From: Bacteroidales bacterium
GTDB taxonomy: Bacteria > Bacteroidota > Bacteroidia > Bacteroidales > UBA932
DNA: 64,000 nucleotides
NCBI GenBank assembly: GCA_028691975.1
Contig: JAQUYF010000001.1
Location: forward strand, 16,356 to 80,355
Direction: 5' to 3'
Below are positions 35,603-45,900 of this stretch, piece by piece. The translations under genes were made by a program, and so were the position numbers. The notes under the pieces were generated by a model. It was not told where the DNA came from and did not search any database. It was given only the letters and a program-made list of their open reading frames with translations. How positions within the stretch are numbered: the first letter of the stretch is position 1; each line of letters begins with the position of its first letter.

Positions 35603-36694
35603 ATGAATAGAACGATCATTAACAGCTTCAATTGCCTCATAATATGCGTATTACTTTTTGTTTCCTGCAAGCCTAAGTCAGATAATGAGGCTGAAAATGC
35701 TGCAAAGAACGATTTTGTGGCAGAGAAGAACCTTGTGGATACCATGAGGCTTGTTGAGGCTGATTTCTTCAGAGAGGTAGTAAGTAATGGAACATTAAAG
35801 GGTACAAGAAGGGCAGAGTTGAGATTCGTTTCGCAGGGAGAGATAGCTACAGTCTATGTAAAAAACGGTAGTTATGTAAGAAAGGGAGATCCGATTGTGG
35901 CGCTTGATACCAGTGCTTTGAGTATGAGTATGCAAAAGGCCGAACAGACTCTTGAGAAGGCACATCTCGATCTGCTGGACAACTTGATAAGCAACGGATA
36001 CGGCAGTGATACTGCAAAAGTGCCGAATGACTTGCTCAATGTGGCGAAGATTCGTTCCGGATATGCATCTGCCGTCCAGGATTATGCTGCCGCTAAAATG
36101 AATCTCGCCAATGCGCGCCTGACGGCTCCGTTTTCGGGCATCGTGGCCAATCTGAAGGCGAAGCCATACGAACAGAGCGGTGATGTGATATGTCTGATTA
36201 TAGATAATACTTCCTTTGACGTAGAGTTTAAGTTGCTTGAATCAGAACTGTCGTATGTCAGAGTAGGGCAGGGCATACGCATCTCTCCATTTGTAGATTT
36301 GACCCAAAACTACAACGGAACCGTAAAAGAGATTAATCCGTATGTGGATGAGAAGGGACAGGTGGCTATCGTAGCTTCTATTTCCAACAGGGGAAGCAAG
36401 TTGGTGGAAGGAATGAATGTAAAAGTATTTATCGAAAGCAAAAAAGAAAAACAACTGATTGTGCCAAAGAGTGCAGTGGTGATAAGGGATGGTTACGATG
36501 TGCTTTTTACTCTCAATCCTGACACTAACAAGGCAGGATGGGTCTATGTGGATGTGTTGCAGTCCAACAGTACTCATCACGTGGTAAGAGGCAGTGAGAA
36601 AAAGAGTGCAACACTTAAAGAGGGAGCCATCGTTATCATAAGCGGTAATCTTAATCTTGCAGACGGTTTAAAGGTTGAAATAAAAAAACGCTAA
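35603..36694 (+). CDS. RND efflux periplasmic adaptor lipoprotein
   Basis: 363 residues. Lipoprotein signal with lipid Cys22 (CVLLFVSCKPK). HlyD/AcrA-type layout: a barrel-sandwich (lipoyl-like) half motif (ATVYVKNGSYVRKGDPIVAL), a helical hairpin (about 105-165), the second lipoyl half (ARLTAPFSGIVANLKAKPYE) and a beta barrel (about 205-285). It links the inner-membrane pump with the outer-membrane channel. Starts 11 nt after the TolC stop and ends 3 nt before the first pump gene. Confidence 0.94.
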   Translation: MNRTIINSFNCLIICVLLFVSCKPKSDNEAENAAKNDFVAEKNLVDTMRLVEADFFREVVSNGTLKGTRRAELRFVSQGEIATVYVKNGSYVRKGDPIVALDTSALSMSMQKAEQTLEKAHLDLLDNLISNGYGSDTAKVPNDLLNVAKIRSGYASAVQDYAAAKMNLANARLTAPFSGIVANLKAKPYEQSGDVICLIIDNTSFDVEFKLLESELSYVRVGQGIRISPFVDLTQNYNGTVKEINPYVDEKGQVAIVASISNRGSKLVEGMNVKVFIESKKEKQLIVPKSAVVIRDGYDVLFTLNPDTNKAGWVYVDVLQSNSTHHVVRGSEKKSATLKEGAIVIISGNLNLADGLKVEIKKR

Positions 36695-36697
36695 GCG

Positions 36698-39600
36698 ATG
36701 TTGCGAGGTTTGATCGAAAGGCCGATTGCGGTAACCATGACTATCATAGCGATACTCATAGTCGGTGCAGTGTCTATAGGAATGTTGCCGGTCTCACTTA
36801 TGCCTGATGTCGATATTCCACAAATAACCGTGCAACTGAGTATGAAGGGAGCCTCTGCAAGAGAAGTGGACGAAGCTGTCATAAAGCCCCTCAGATCGCA
36901 GTTGATACAGGTGCCGGCGTTGCAGGAGTTGAGGTGTGAGGCGGTTAACGGTGGAGGTACCGTCTTTATGCAATTTGAGCACAACTCGGATTTAGACTTT
37001 AATTTCATCGAGGTTAACGAGAAGATAGATAGGGCTTTATCTTCACTTCCCAAGGAGTTGGACAGGCCTAAAGTTATCAAAGCAAGTGCTACGGATATAC
37101 CGGTATTCTTTATTGACTTGACTACCGACAATCCTTCGGTAGAGTCGTTCATGAATCTTAGTCGCTTCGCTAAAGAGGTGATTGCTAAACGAATAGAACA
37201 GGTGCCGCAAGTTGCGCTTGTGGATATTAGTGGCGTGCTCGGTTCGCAGTTGGTAGTGGAGCCAAAGCAGGAGAAGCTGCGTGGACTCGGTATTACAGTT
37301 GCAAATCTTGAGACGGCTCTTGGCAACAACAATCTTTCGCTTGGCAACCTTACTATCAAAGATGGTTATTATCAATGGAATATAAGATTTGATTCCGAAA
37401 TTACAAGTAAAGAGGATATCGAAAATATCCATCTAAATATCAACGACAGAATATTTCTTTTCAAGGATTTGGCGGTAATCTCACAAGTGCCGGCAAATGC
37501 CGGGGGAGTCGTGCGTTCTCAGGGTAAAAGAGCTGTTACAATGGCAGTTATCAAGCAGTCTGATGCTCAGATGTCAGACCTGCGTAAAGGTCTTGACGGC
37601 CTCATGAAAGATTTTGGAAAGGAGTACCCTGATGTGCACTTTGGCGTCTCTCGCAACCAGACCGAACTGTTGGATTATTCCATCAATAATCTGAAGTCCA
37701 ATATCTTGATAGGAGCTATATTAGCTGTATTTGTGATATTTCTCTTTATGAAGGACTTCCGTTCGCCTCTGCTGGTGATTATCACAATACCGCTTTCTTT
37801 GATCATCTCACTACTCGCACTTTATCTTATTGGTGTGAGTATCAATATTATATCTCTTTCCGGACTGATACTTGGAATGGGTATGATGGTGGACAATACG
37901 ATTATTGTCGTAGATAATATTGCCCAACATTGGGAAAGAGGAGAGAATCTCAAAGATGCGATTGTTCTCGGGACGAAAGAGGTAATTGCACCGATGCTGA
38001 GTTCCGTACTTACTACCTGTTCAGTATTTATTCCGCTGATATTTTTGAGCGGTATTGCAGGTGCCCTCTTTTTTGACCAGGCGATGGCTGTTACGGCTGC
38101 GCTGCTCTCTTCATTTTTAGTGGCAATCACTATTGTCCCGGTCTATTATTATGTGCTTTACCGTCATCAAACTGAGGAAAAGGTCAACACATTTCTCTCC
38201 AAAATACAGGTAATCGATTATGAGAGAGTCTATGAAAAGGCTCTGTCATGGGTTTTTCGCCATCAAAAGCTGACATGGACGATATTTCTTGCAATGATAC
38301 CTCTTTCCGTACTTATGTTTTCAATCCTTGAAAAGAGCAAGTTGCCGCCTCTTACGCACGATGATATTATGCTTAATGTGGACTGGAATGAGCCTCTTAC
38401 CATTGAGGAAAGTGACAACAGGGCTACACGTTTGATTTCGGGCCTGACGGAAAATATGTCTCAGTACGATGTAATGGTTGGGAAGCAGGATTTCCTACTG
38501 TCCCACAGCGGAGATATTGGTGCGACGCAGGTCAAATTTTATATTAAGGCCAAGTCAGCCGGCTCTTTGCCGGATATTGAGACTCAATTGGCAGAGAGGA
38601 TGAAGCTCAACTATCCGGAAGCAAACTATTCTTTCAGTCAATCTGCCAATATATTTAATCTTATCTTTTCGGAAAATGAGCCTGGCCTCTCGGCCATGAT
38701 TAAGAATAGAAATGGAGAAGCTCCCGATCCAGATCAGCTCAATATGTTGCTCACTCAGATTAAAGCCTCTATGCCGGAGCTCTATATTGAGCCTGTACTT
38801 TGGCAGGAGCAGATACTTTTTATCACTGATCAGGAGAAGATGGCCCTCTATAACATGGACTATGCTTCAATTTATTCGGCACTTAGTCGCGCGACTAAAG
38901 AAAATGCTCTGTTCTCCATCAAATCAGGTACTTTCTCTGTGCCGATAGTCTTTGCGGAGAATGACAATATTGGAAATGATCTGCTCTCTATTAGTGTAAA
39001 AAACAGTGACAAAGTTGATATTCCACTCTCATTTGTGCTTAAGGAGAGAAGAGTGAGAGACCTTAAGAGTATCGTTTCCGGCAAGGACGGGGATTATTAT
39101 CCGCTAAATATTATGGCTGAGGACAAGAATATCCCGGGTATCGTAAAAAATATTGACCGTATTGTTAGGGAAAGCGGGGAGTATAGTGTTACTTATTCGG
39201 GAGCATATTATTCGAGCAGAAGCATGATTAGCGAACTTGCTGTTGTGCTGATTATCTCCATTTTGCTATTGCTCTTTATACTTGCAGCACAGTTTGAGTC
39301 GCTGGTACAGCCTTTCATCATCCTTTCGGAAATAGTAGTGGATATATGCGGAGCTTTAGTCGCTCTGTGGCTTGCCGGATCAGGTATTAATCTTATGTCC
39401 CTGATAGGTATAGTGGTAATGTGCGGTATTGTGATAAATGACTCGATCCTGAAGGTGGATACGATCAACAGGCTTCGCAAAGACGGTACCCCGCTAATCA
39501 GAGCTATCATGCTTGCCGGTACACGAAGATTGAAGCCGATACTTATGACAAGCTTAACGACAATTCTCGCCATTGCTCCATTCTTGATTAGAGGTAACAT

Positions 39601-39745
39601 GGGATCAGACTTACAATTCCCGCTATCTGTCGCGCTTATAGGCGGAATGGTCTTAGGTACATTGGTAAGTATCCTGTTTATTCCGGTATTTTATTACGAA
39701 TTGTACCGTAGAGGTGAGAAGAAAAAGAAACAACTGACAGTATGA
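36698..39745 (+). CDS. RND family inner-membrane export permease (first of two)
   Basis: 1015 residues with the 12-helix RND plan: TM1 (about 10-30), large periplasmic loop, TM2-6 (about 335-480), TM7, second loop, and TM8-12 (about 850-1000). The proton-relay TM4 motif GMGMMVDNTIIVVDN keeps D399, while the second acidic position of AcrB is N400; the TM10 lysine site reads CGIVINDSIL (Asn in place of Lys). It is thus not AcrB-like in its relay. Overlaps the next pump gene by 4 nt (ATGA), consistent with a hetero-oligomeric pump of the MdtBC kind. Substrate unknown. Confidence 0.94.
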   Translation: MLRGLIERPIAVTMTIIAILIVGAVSIGMLPVSLMPDVDIPQITVQLSMKGASAREVDEAVIKPLRSQLIQVPALQELRCEAVNGGGTVFMQFEHNSDLDFNFIEVNEKIDRALSSLPKELDRPKVIKASATDIPVFFIDLTTDNPSVESFMNLSRFAKEVIAKRIEQVPQVALVDISGVLGSQLVVEPKQEKLRGLGITVANLETALGNNNLSLGNLTIKDGYYQWNIRFDSEITSKEDIENIHLNINDRIFLFKDLAVISQVPANAGGVVRSQGKRAVTMAVIKQSDAQMSDLRKGLDGLMKDFGKEYPDVHFGVSRNQTELLDYSINNLKSNILIGAILAVFVIFLFMKDFRSPLLVIITIPLSLIISLLALYLIGVSINIISLSGLILGMGMMVDNTIIVVDNIAQHWERGENLKDAIVLGTKEVIAPMLSSVLTTCSVFIPLIFLSGIAGALFFDQAMAVTAALLSSFLVAITIVPVYYYVLYRHQTEEKVNTFLSKIQVIDYERVYEKALSWVFRHQKLTWTIFLAMIPLSVLMFSILEKSKLPPLTHDDIMLNVDWNEPLTIEESDNRATRLISGLTENMSQYDVMVGKQDFLLSHSGDIGATQVKFYIKAKSAGSLPDIETQLAERMKLNYPEANYSFSQSANIFNLIFSENEPGLSAMIKNRNGEAPDPDQLNMLLTQIKASMPELYIEPVLWQEQILFITDQEKMALYNMDYASIYSALSRATKENALFSIKSGTFSVPIVFAENDNIGNDLLSISVKNSDKVDIPLSFVLKERRVRDLKSIVSGKDGDYYPLNIMAEDKNIPGIVKNIDRIVRESGEYSVTYSGAYYSSRSMISELAVVLIISILLLLFILAAQFESLVQPFIILSEIVVDICGALVALWLAGSGINLMSLIGIVVMCGIVINDSILKVDTINRLRKDGTPLIRAIMLAGTRRLKPILMTSLTTILAIAPFLIRGNMGSDLQFPLSVALIGGMVLGTLVSILFIPVFYYELYRRGEKKKKQLTV

Positions 39746-42700
39746 AGCGTCTTCCCGCATTTTCGGTAATTCTGGTCTTTGTCGTACTTATTGTGATAGG
39801 GGCGGGTATGATACCGCTTCTCAACATCCAGTATACCCCTTCGGAAAGGGGAAGTGAGATAAGGATAGATTACTCGTGGAGCGGGGCTTCCGCCAAACTG
39901 ATGGAGGTTGAGGTTACATCCAAGTTGGAGGGGCTGATAGCTTCTGTTTCCGGAGTGAAAAATATCTCTTCAGTATCGAGAAAGGAGAGGGGGAGCATTA
40001 CGGTAGAGCTGAAAGACAAGAAAAATATAGAACTTGTGAGGTTTGAAATAGCCTCGCTCATCAGACAGGTCTATCCGAAATTGCCCGAAGATGTATCATA
40101 TCCTTTGATGTCGGTCTCTTCTTCGGGAACCAATGACTCTCCAATTTTGACGTTTATCATCAATGCAGACCTGCCTACTCAGCAGATTGAAAGTTATACG
40201 GAAGATAACATTGTCAAGGAGCTTGCTCTTGTTGAAGGTGTCAGTTCCGTGAATTTGTCAGGGGCCACTCCCTTTTATGTTGAGGTGGCTTTCGATCCTG
40301 AGAAGCTTTCCTCCCTCGGAATCACTATCTCAGAACTCTCTTCTGCGATTAACAGCTCCGTGTCGGAATATGACATTGTAGGAAGCTACAACAAGACGGG
40401 CATTCTCCTTAAACATGATGTTAATGTAGAAGATCTTGGAGATATTCCAGTTAAAAATGTTGAAGGAAGGATCATCCGTGTCGGTGATGTCGCCGGTATT
40501 GAGTACAGGGAGAGCATTCCGACCAGATATTACAGAATTAACGGCCTGAATACAATCAATGTTTCTGTCTATCCTGAAAAATTTGTCAATACGATAGACG
40601 TCTGCAATGCCGTAAAGCAGAAGATGAAGTCACTGGAGGCGGGTTTCCCCGATAAGTTTTCAGTCATTACGTCATCTGACAGTTCCATTGAGCTTAATAA
40701 GGAGCTTAATAAAATATTGATGCGAACAGCGCTTTCGCTGCTGATACTGCTGGTATTTGTTTATGCAGCGAGCCGGAGTCTAAAGTATCTGTTTGTAATA
40801 TTTATTTCGCTTATAGCCAATATCTTAATAGCTTTTATCTTTTACGTACTGTTTGATCTCGAGATACATATCTATTCTCTTGCAGGTATTACGGTCTCAT
40901 TAGGTATTATTATCGACACATCTATTGTAATGATATCACACTATGGTTATTACAAGAATAAAAAAGTCTTTGTGGCCATTCTCGGAGCGCAACTGACCAC
41001 GATTGGGGCATTGTCGGTGATATTTCTTCTGCCGGAAAAGGTAAAGACTACCTTCACAGATTTTTCTGCGGTAATCATCATTAACCTCTTCATTTCACTG
41101 CTGATATCGATGTTTTTCATACCTGCACTTGTGGATACTCTTCATGTCAGAGATCGCGAATCTATCTCAAAGATAAGCAACAAGCGTGGTGTTATTAGGT
41201 TTAATCGCCTGTATGCTAAGTATATAAATTTTGCGAAGAAATACAAATGGGTGACTTTTATCATATTAATTCTCGGTTTTGGCCTTCCCGTCAGTAAATT
41301 GCCGGATAAACTTGGAAGTGAGGCACGTACGGCTTATTACCGGCAGCAGGATGAAGAGGAAAAGAAGGACAATTTCTTAATCATAGCATACAACAAGACT
41401 TTGGGAAGCGACTTCTTTAAAACGAAGTTAAAAGATAAATTGGATCTGGTACTTGGCGGCAGTTTCAGACTCTTTTTGAAGCACTCTTCAAGCAATCTGT
41501 ATCGAAGCCCTACGCGTCCCAATCTGTCGGTTCGTGCTTCTTTGCCTGATGGCTGCACGATAAGCCAGCTGAACGAAATCGTGCTCTATATGGAAAATTT
41601 CCTTTCTCAGTTTGAAGAAATAGAGTCATTTAAGACAGCGATTGCAAGTCATAGCAATGCCTCGATAACTATCACTTTTAAGAAAGAGGCGGAAAACACC
41701 TCGTTCCCACTTATGCTCAAAAGTGAGATTATCTCTAAGGCAATAGACTTCGGAGGTGCCAATTGGAGTGTATATGGTATTGATGACCAGGGATTTAATA
41801 ATAGCGTATACTCTTCATACAAGGATAACAGGATCGCTTTTACGGGATACAATTATGATGAACTGTACAGATATTGTCAAAATTCAGTGAAAGAATTATC
41901 AAAAAATGCAAGGGTATCGGGAGCCGATATTTTCGGGCAGGTGGGATTTGGAACCACTCTATCCAGAAGTGAGTATTTTATCGACTATGACCCTTACATC
42001 CTGGCAGCAAACAATCTTTCCAAGCTTGATGCTTACACGGCGCTCAGGGATCAACTGTACGTTCAGTCGATAGGTTCATATTACAACAATGGAGTGAATA
42101 CTGCAATTCGACTGGTTTCTGCCAATAAGGCTTATTTTGATGTGTGGAACCTTAATAACGAATATATCAAAGTGGGAGATAAATCTCTAAAATTTTCCGA
42201 TATCGGCAAGATAGAGAAGCACAACAGCGGCAATGATATTTATAAACAAAATCAGCAGTACCGTCTGATTGTAGCCTACGATTTCGTCGGGCCGCATGAA
42301 CTTGCGGGCAGGGTGATGGAGAAAGAGATAGATCGGTTGAACTACTCTGTACTGCCGATAGGGTATAAGGCTGGCAAGGATATTTATTCATGGAACCTCG
42401 ATAAGGACAATAATGTGGCACTTTTGCTGCTTGTGATAGTTATTATCTATTTTATCTGCGCAATTCTCTTTGAATCACTTATTTATCCGTTGATAATAAT
42501 AGGTCTGATCCCAGTCTCTTTTATTGGACTTTTCCTGATATTTGCCATTACGGGAAGCAGTTTCGATCAGGGCGGCTATGCGGCTCTTGTCATGCTATGC
42601 GGTATAGTGGTCAATGCCGGCATCTATCTGTTGAGTGAATATAAGACACAACTTGCGCGTGGAGGCTCTTTTATCAGGGCTTACAATCACAAAATAATAC

Positions 42701-42900
42701 CGATCCTGCTCACAGTCCTTTCCACGCTACTTGGGCTTGTTCCGTTTCTGTTTGACGGCAAAGATGAGGTATTTTGGTTTGCCTTTGCATTGGGAACAAT
42801 CGGAGGTCTGTTATTTTCGCTGATAGCTTTGATATTCTTTCTTCCCGTCTGGCTGCCTCAGGGTGACCCAAATAAGCATATAAAAAGGGTGGCCAAATAA
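39742..42900 (+). CDS. RND family inner-membrane export permease (second of two)
   Basis: 1052 residues, same fold as its neighbour but clearly diverged. TM1 begins near 8 (FSVILVFVVLIVIGAGMIPLL). The TM4 motif reads SLGIIIDTSIVMISH: D392 kept, second position Thr. TM10 reads LCGIVVNAGIYLLSE, without the AcrB lysine. With only one relay Asp, it may be a partner subunit in a mixed trimer with the first permease (inference from tandem order and the 4-nt overlap). Last gene of the exporter operon; its stop lies inside a hairpin shared with the convergent PFOR gene. Confidence 0.93.
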   Translation: MKRLPAFSVILVFVVLIVIGAGMIPLLNIQYTPSERGSEIRIDYSWSGASAKLMEVEVTSKLEGLIASVSGVKNISSVSRKERGSITVELKDKKNIELVRFEIASLIRQVYPKLPEDVSYPLMSVSSSGTNDSPILTFIINADLPTQQIESYTEDNIVKELALVEGVSSVNLSGATPFYVEVAFDPEKLSSLGITISELSSAINSSVSEYDIVGSYNKTGILLKHDVNVEDLGDIPVKNVEGRIIRVGDVAGIEYRESIPTRYYRINGLNTINVSVYPEKFVNTIDVCNAVKQKMKSLEAGFPDKFSVITSSDSSIELNKELNKILMRTALSLLILLVFVYAASRSLKYLFVIFISLIANILIAFIFYVLFDLEIHIYSLAGITVSLGIIIDTSIVMISHYGYYKNKKVFVAILGAQLTTIGALSVIFLLPEKVKTTFTDFSAVIIINLFISLLISMFFIPALVDTLHVRDRESISKISNKRGVIRFNRLYAKYINFAKKYKWVTFIILILGFGLPVSKLPDKLGSEARTAYYRQQDEEEKKDNFLIIAYNKTLGSDFFKTKLKDKLDLVLGGSFRLFLKHSSSNLYRSPTRPNLSVRASLPDGCTISQLNEIVLYMENFLSQFEEIESFKTAIASHSNASITITFKKEAENTSFPLMLKSEIISKAIDFGGANWSVYGIDDQGFNNSVYSSYKDNRIAFTGYNYDELYRYCQNSVKELSKNARVSGADIFGQVGFGTTLSRSEYFIDYDPYILAANNLSKLDAYTALRDQLYVQSIGSYYNNGVNTAIRLVSANKAYFDVWNLNNEYIKVGDKSLKFSDIGKIEKHNSGNDIYKQNQQYRLIVAYDFVGPHELAGRVMEKEIDRLNYSVLPIGYKAGKDIYSWNLDKDNNVALLLLVIVIIYFICAILFESLIYPLIIIGLIPVSFIGLFLIFAITGSSFDQGGYAALVMLCGIVVNAGIYLLSEYKTQLARGGSFIRAYNHKIIPILLTVLSTLLGLVPFLFDGKDEVFWFAFALGTIGGLLFSLIALIFFLPVWLPQGDPNKHIKRVAK

Positions 42901-42913
42901 TTTAGCCACCCTT
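42880..42913. terminator. Convergent terminator between RND operon and PFOR gene
   Basis: GGGTGGC (42887-42893) pairs with GCCACCC (42905-42911). On the minus strand the stem is followed by TTTTTATATG, a fair U-tract, so it mainly serves the PFOR gene; on the plus strand only TTC follows. It contains the RND stop codon. Confidence 0.75.
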
Positions 42914-42936
42914 CAATTTATCATATACCGATTAGA

Positions 42937-45900
42937 TTACTTCTGATCAGCAAGACGTTTGTAAGTGTTGAGTCTCAACTTTGCAAACTCCTCTGTTTTG
43001 GCAAACAATTCAGTTGCATGTTCAGGGAAGGTCTTAAGTAGAGATGAGTAACGTACTTCACCTTTCAAGAAGTCCTGGAATTTACTCCAATCAGGCTCTT
43101 TACTGTCCAAAGTGAACGGATTCTTACCTTCAGCTTCCAATACAGGATTATACCTGTAAAGATGCCAGTAACCACATTCTACTGCAGATTTCTCTTCCCT
43201 CTGGCTCAGACCCATACCTGCCTTCAAGCCGTGGTTGATACAAGGTGCATAGGCAATGATCAGAGATGGTCCGTCATAAGCTTCAGCCTCTTTAAGAACG
43301 TTCAGGAATTGTGCCTGATTTGCGCCCATAGCGACCTGAGCAACATAAACATAACCATAGCTGATAGCCATCATGCCAAGGTCTTTCTTACGAACTCTCT
43401 TACCTGAAGTTGCGAACTTGGCAACTGCTCCGGCAGGAGTTGCTTTAGAAGACTGTCCACCTGTGTTGGAGTAAACCTCAGTATCGAGTACCAATACGTT
43501 TACATTTTCACCGGAAGCAAGCACGTGATCAAGTCCACCGTATCCGATATCGTATGACCAACCGTCGCCGCCGAAGATCCACTGTGAACGTGCAGGAATG
43601 AAGTTTTGCAACTCAAGAAGTTGTTTGCAAGTATCACAGCCACATGCCTTCATAAGAGGAACCAACTTATCTGTAACTTCTCTTGTGATCTCACCGTTCT
43701 GGCGATTCTCAAGCCATAGTTTGAACAAACTCTTCATCTCTTCTGTGCAGCAAGAGCATTCAAGGCCCTGTTCCATCAAACGTGCAACAGTACTGCGAAC
43801 TCTTTCACTGCCTACTCTCATACCGAGACCGAACTCAGCGTTATCCTCAAACAATGAGTTTGCCCATGCAGGACCGTGGCCCTTAGAGTTGGTGCAATAT
43901 GGTGATGATGGGAATGAAGCACCGTAGATTGAAGAACAACCTGTAGCATTTGCAACCATCATTCTCTCACCGAACAATTGAGTGATAGCTTTGATATACG
44001 GAGTCTCACCGCAACCTGCGCAAGCACCTGAGAACTCAAACAGAGGCTGTGCAAACTGTGAGTTTTTAACATTCTGAGTCTTTGGAGCAACGCTGTCTTT
44101 GTAGCCGATGTTTGCGTGCAGGTAGTCGAAATTGGCCTGTTCGGCATCCTGAGATTCTGCAGACTTCATAACCAAAGCTTTGTTGCCTTTGTTACCAGGA
44201 CAAACGTCAGCGCAGTTACCGCAACCGGTACAGTCGGCAGGAGAGACTTGCATTGTGAATGTATAATCTTTGAAAGTCGCATTACCCTGGATTCTCTTAA
44301 TGCCTGCAGGAGCATTCTTGGCTTCTTCAGCATTCATAAGGAATGGACGGATAGCAGCGTGAGGGCAAATGAATGAACATTGGTTACATTGAATACAGTT
44401 GGCTGCATCCCACTCCGGAATATTAACGGCAATACCACGTTTTTCGAAAGCAGCTGTACCGCTTGGAATAGTACCGTCAACCATATCATGTGCAAAAATA
44501 CTTACAGGAAGATCATTGCCGTTTTGAGAGTTAACGATGTCGGCCACGTTTCTGATCCACTCAGGAGCAAGACGGTTGTAGTTTGCGTGTACATATTTGC
44601 CTGTAGCATTCTTCCAATCTTCAGGAATAGCAACTTCAGTATATTCTGCTCCACGGTCAACAGCAGCATAGTTCATCTTAACGACAGCATCGCCTTTCTT
44701 TCCGTATGATTTGTCGATGGCTTTCTTCATATAAGCGACAGCATCTTCGTAAGGAATGATGTTGGTAATCTTGAAGAATGCAGATTGAAGGATTGTATTA
44801 GTCCTTCCGCCCAAACCGATCTCAGCGGCAATCTTGGTTGCGTTGATGATATAAAGCTTGATATTCTTGTTTACAATCTCTTTCTTAACGAAATCAGGGA
44901 TTCTCTTGAAAGTCTCTTCAGTGTCCCAAAGGCTGTTCAAAAGTAGAGTACCGTTTTGTTTGATACCTTTCATAACGTCATACTTGTAGAGGTATGAAGG
45001 GACGTGGCAAGCTACGAAATCGGGAGTAGATACAAGGTAAGGAGCTCTGATCGGCTGATCACCGAATCTTAGGTGAGAACAAGTATACCCGCCTGATTTC
45101 TTAGAGTCATAGTCAAAATAACCCTGGCAATATTTAGGAGTGTGATCGCCGATAATCTTGATGGTATTTTTGTTTGCGCCTACGGTACCATCTGAACCCA
45201 AACCATAGAATTTACACTCGTAAGTGCCCTTCTTTGCAAGAGATATCTCTTCCTTAACCGGAAGCGATTTGAAAGTAACGTCATCGACTATGCCGATAGT
45301 AAAGCCATTCTTAGGTTCCTTGAGTCTGAGATTTTCAAATACAGAGATGATCTGTGCAGGGCTGGTATCCTTTGAAGAGAGGCCATAACGTCCGCCGACA
45401 ACCATAGGAGCATTTTCGCCCATATCAGCGATAACATTCTTGATATCCATGAATAAAGGCTCTCCAAGAGCACCAGGCTCTTTGGTACGATCCAAAACAG
45501 CGATTTTCTTAACGCTCTTAGGAAGAGCGCGAAGGAACCATTTCGCTGAGAACGGCCTGTAAAGACGTACGGTGATAAGACCTAACTTCTCTTTCTTAGT
45601 CTCTGCAAGGTAATCAATAGTCTCTTTTATGGTCTCGCATACAGATCCCATAGCAATGATGATGTTCTCTGCATCCGGTGCTCCGTAATAGTCGAAAGGC
45701 AAATAGTGACGACCTGTAATTTCGGTAATCTCTCCCATATATCTTGCTACGATATCCGGAACTGCGTCGTAATAAGGATTGGCAGCCTCACGTGCCTGGA
45801 AGTAAACGTCAGGATTCTGAGCAGTACCTCTGGTAACAGGCTTGTTAGGATTCAAAGCTCTATCGCGAAATCTTGCGAGTGCTTTTTCACTAACGAGTGG

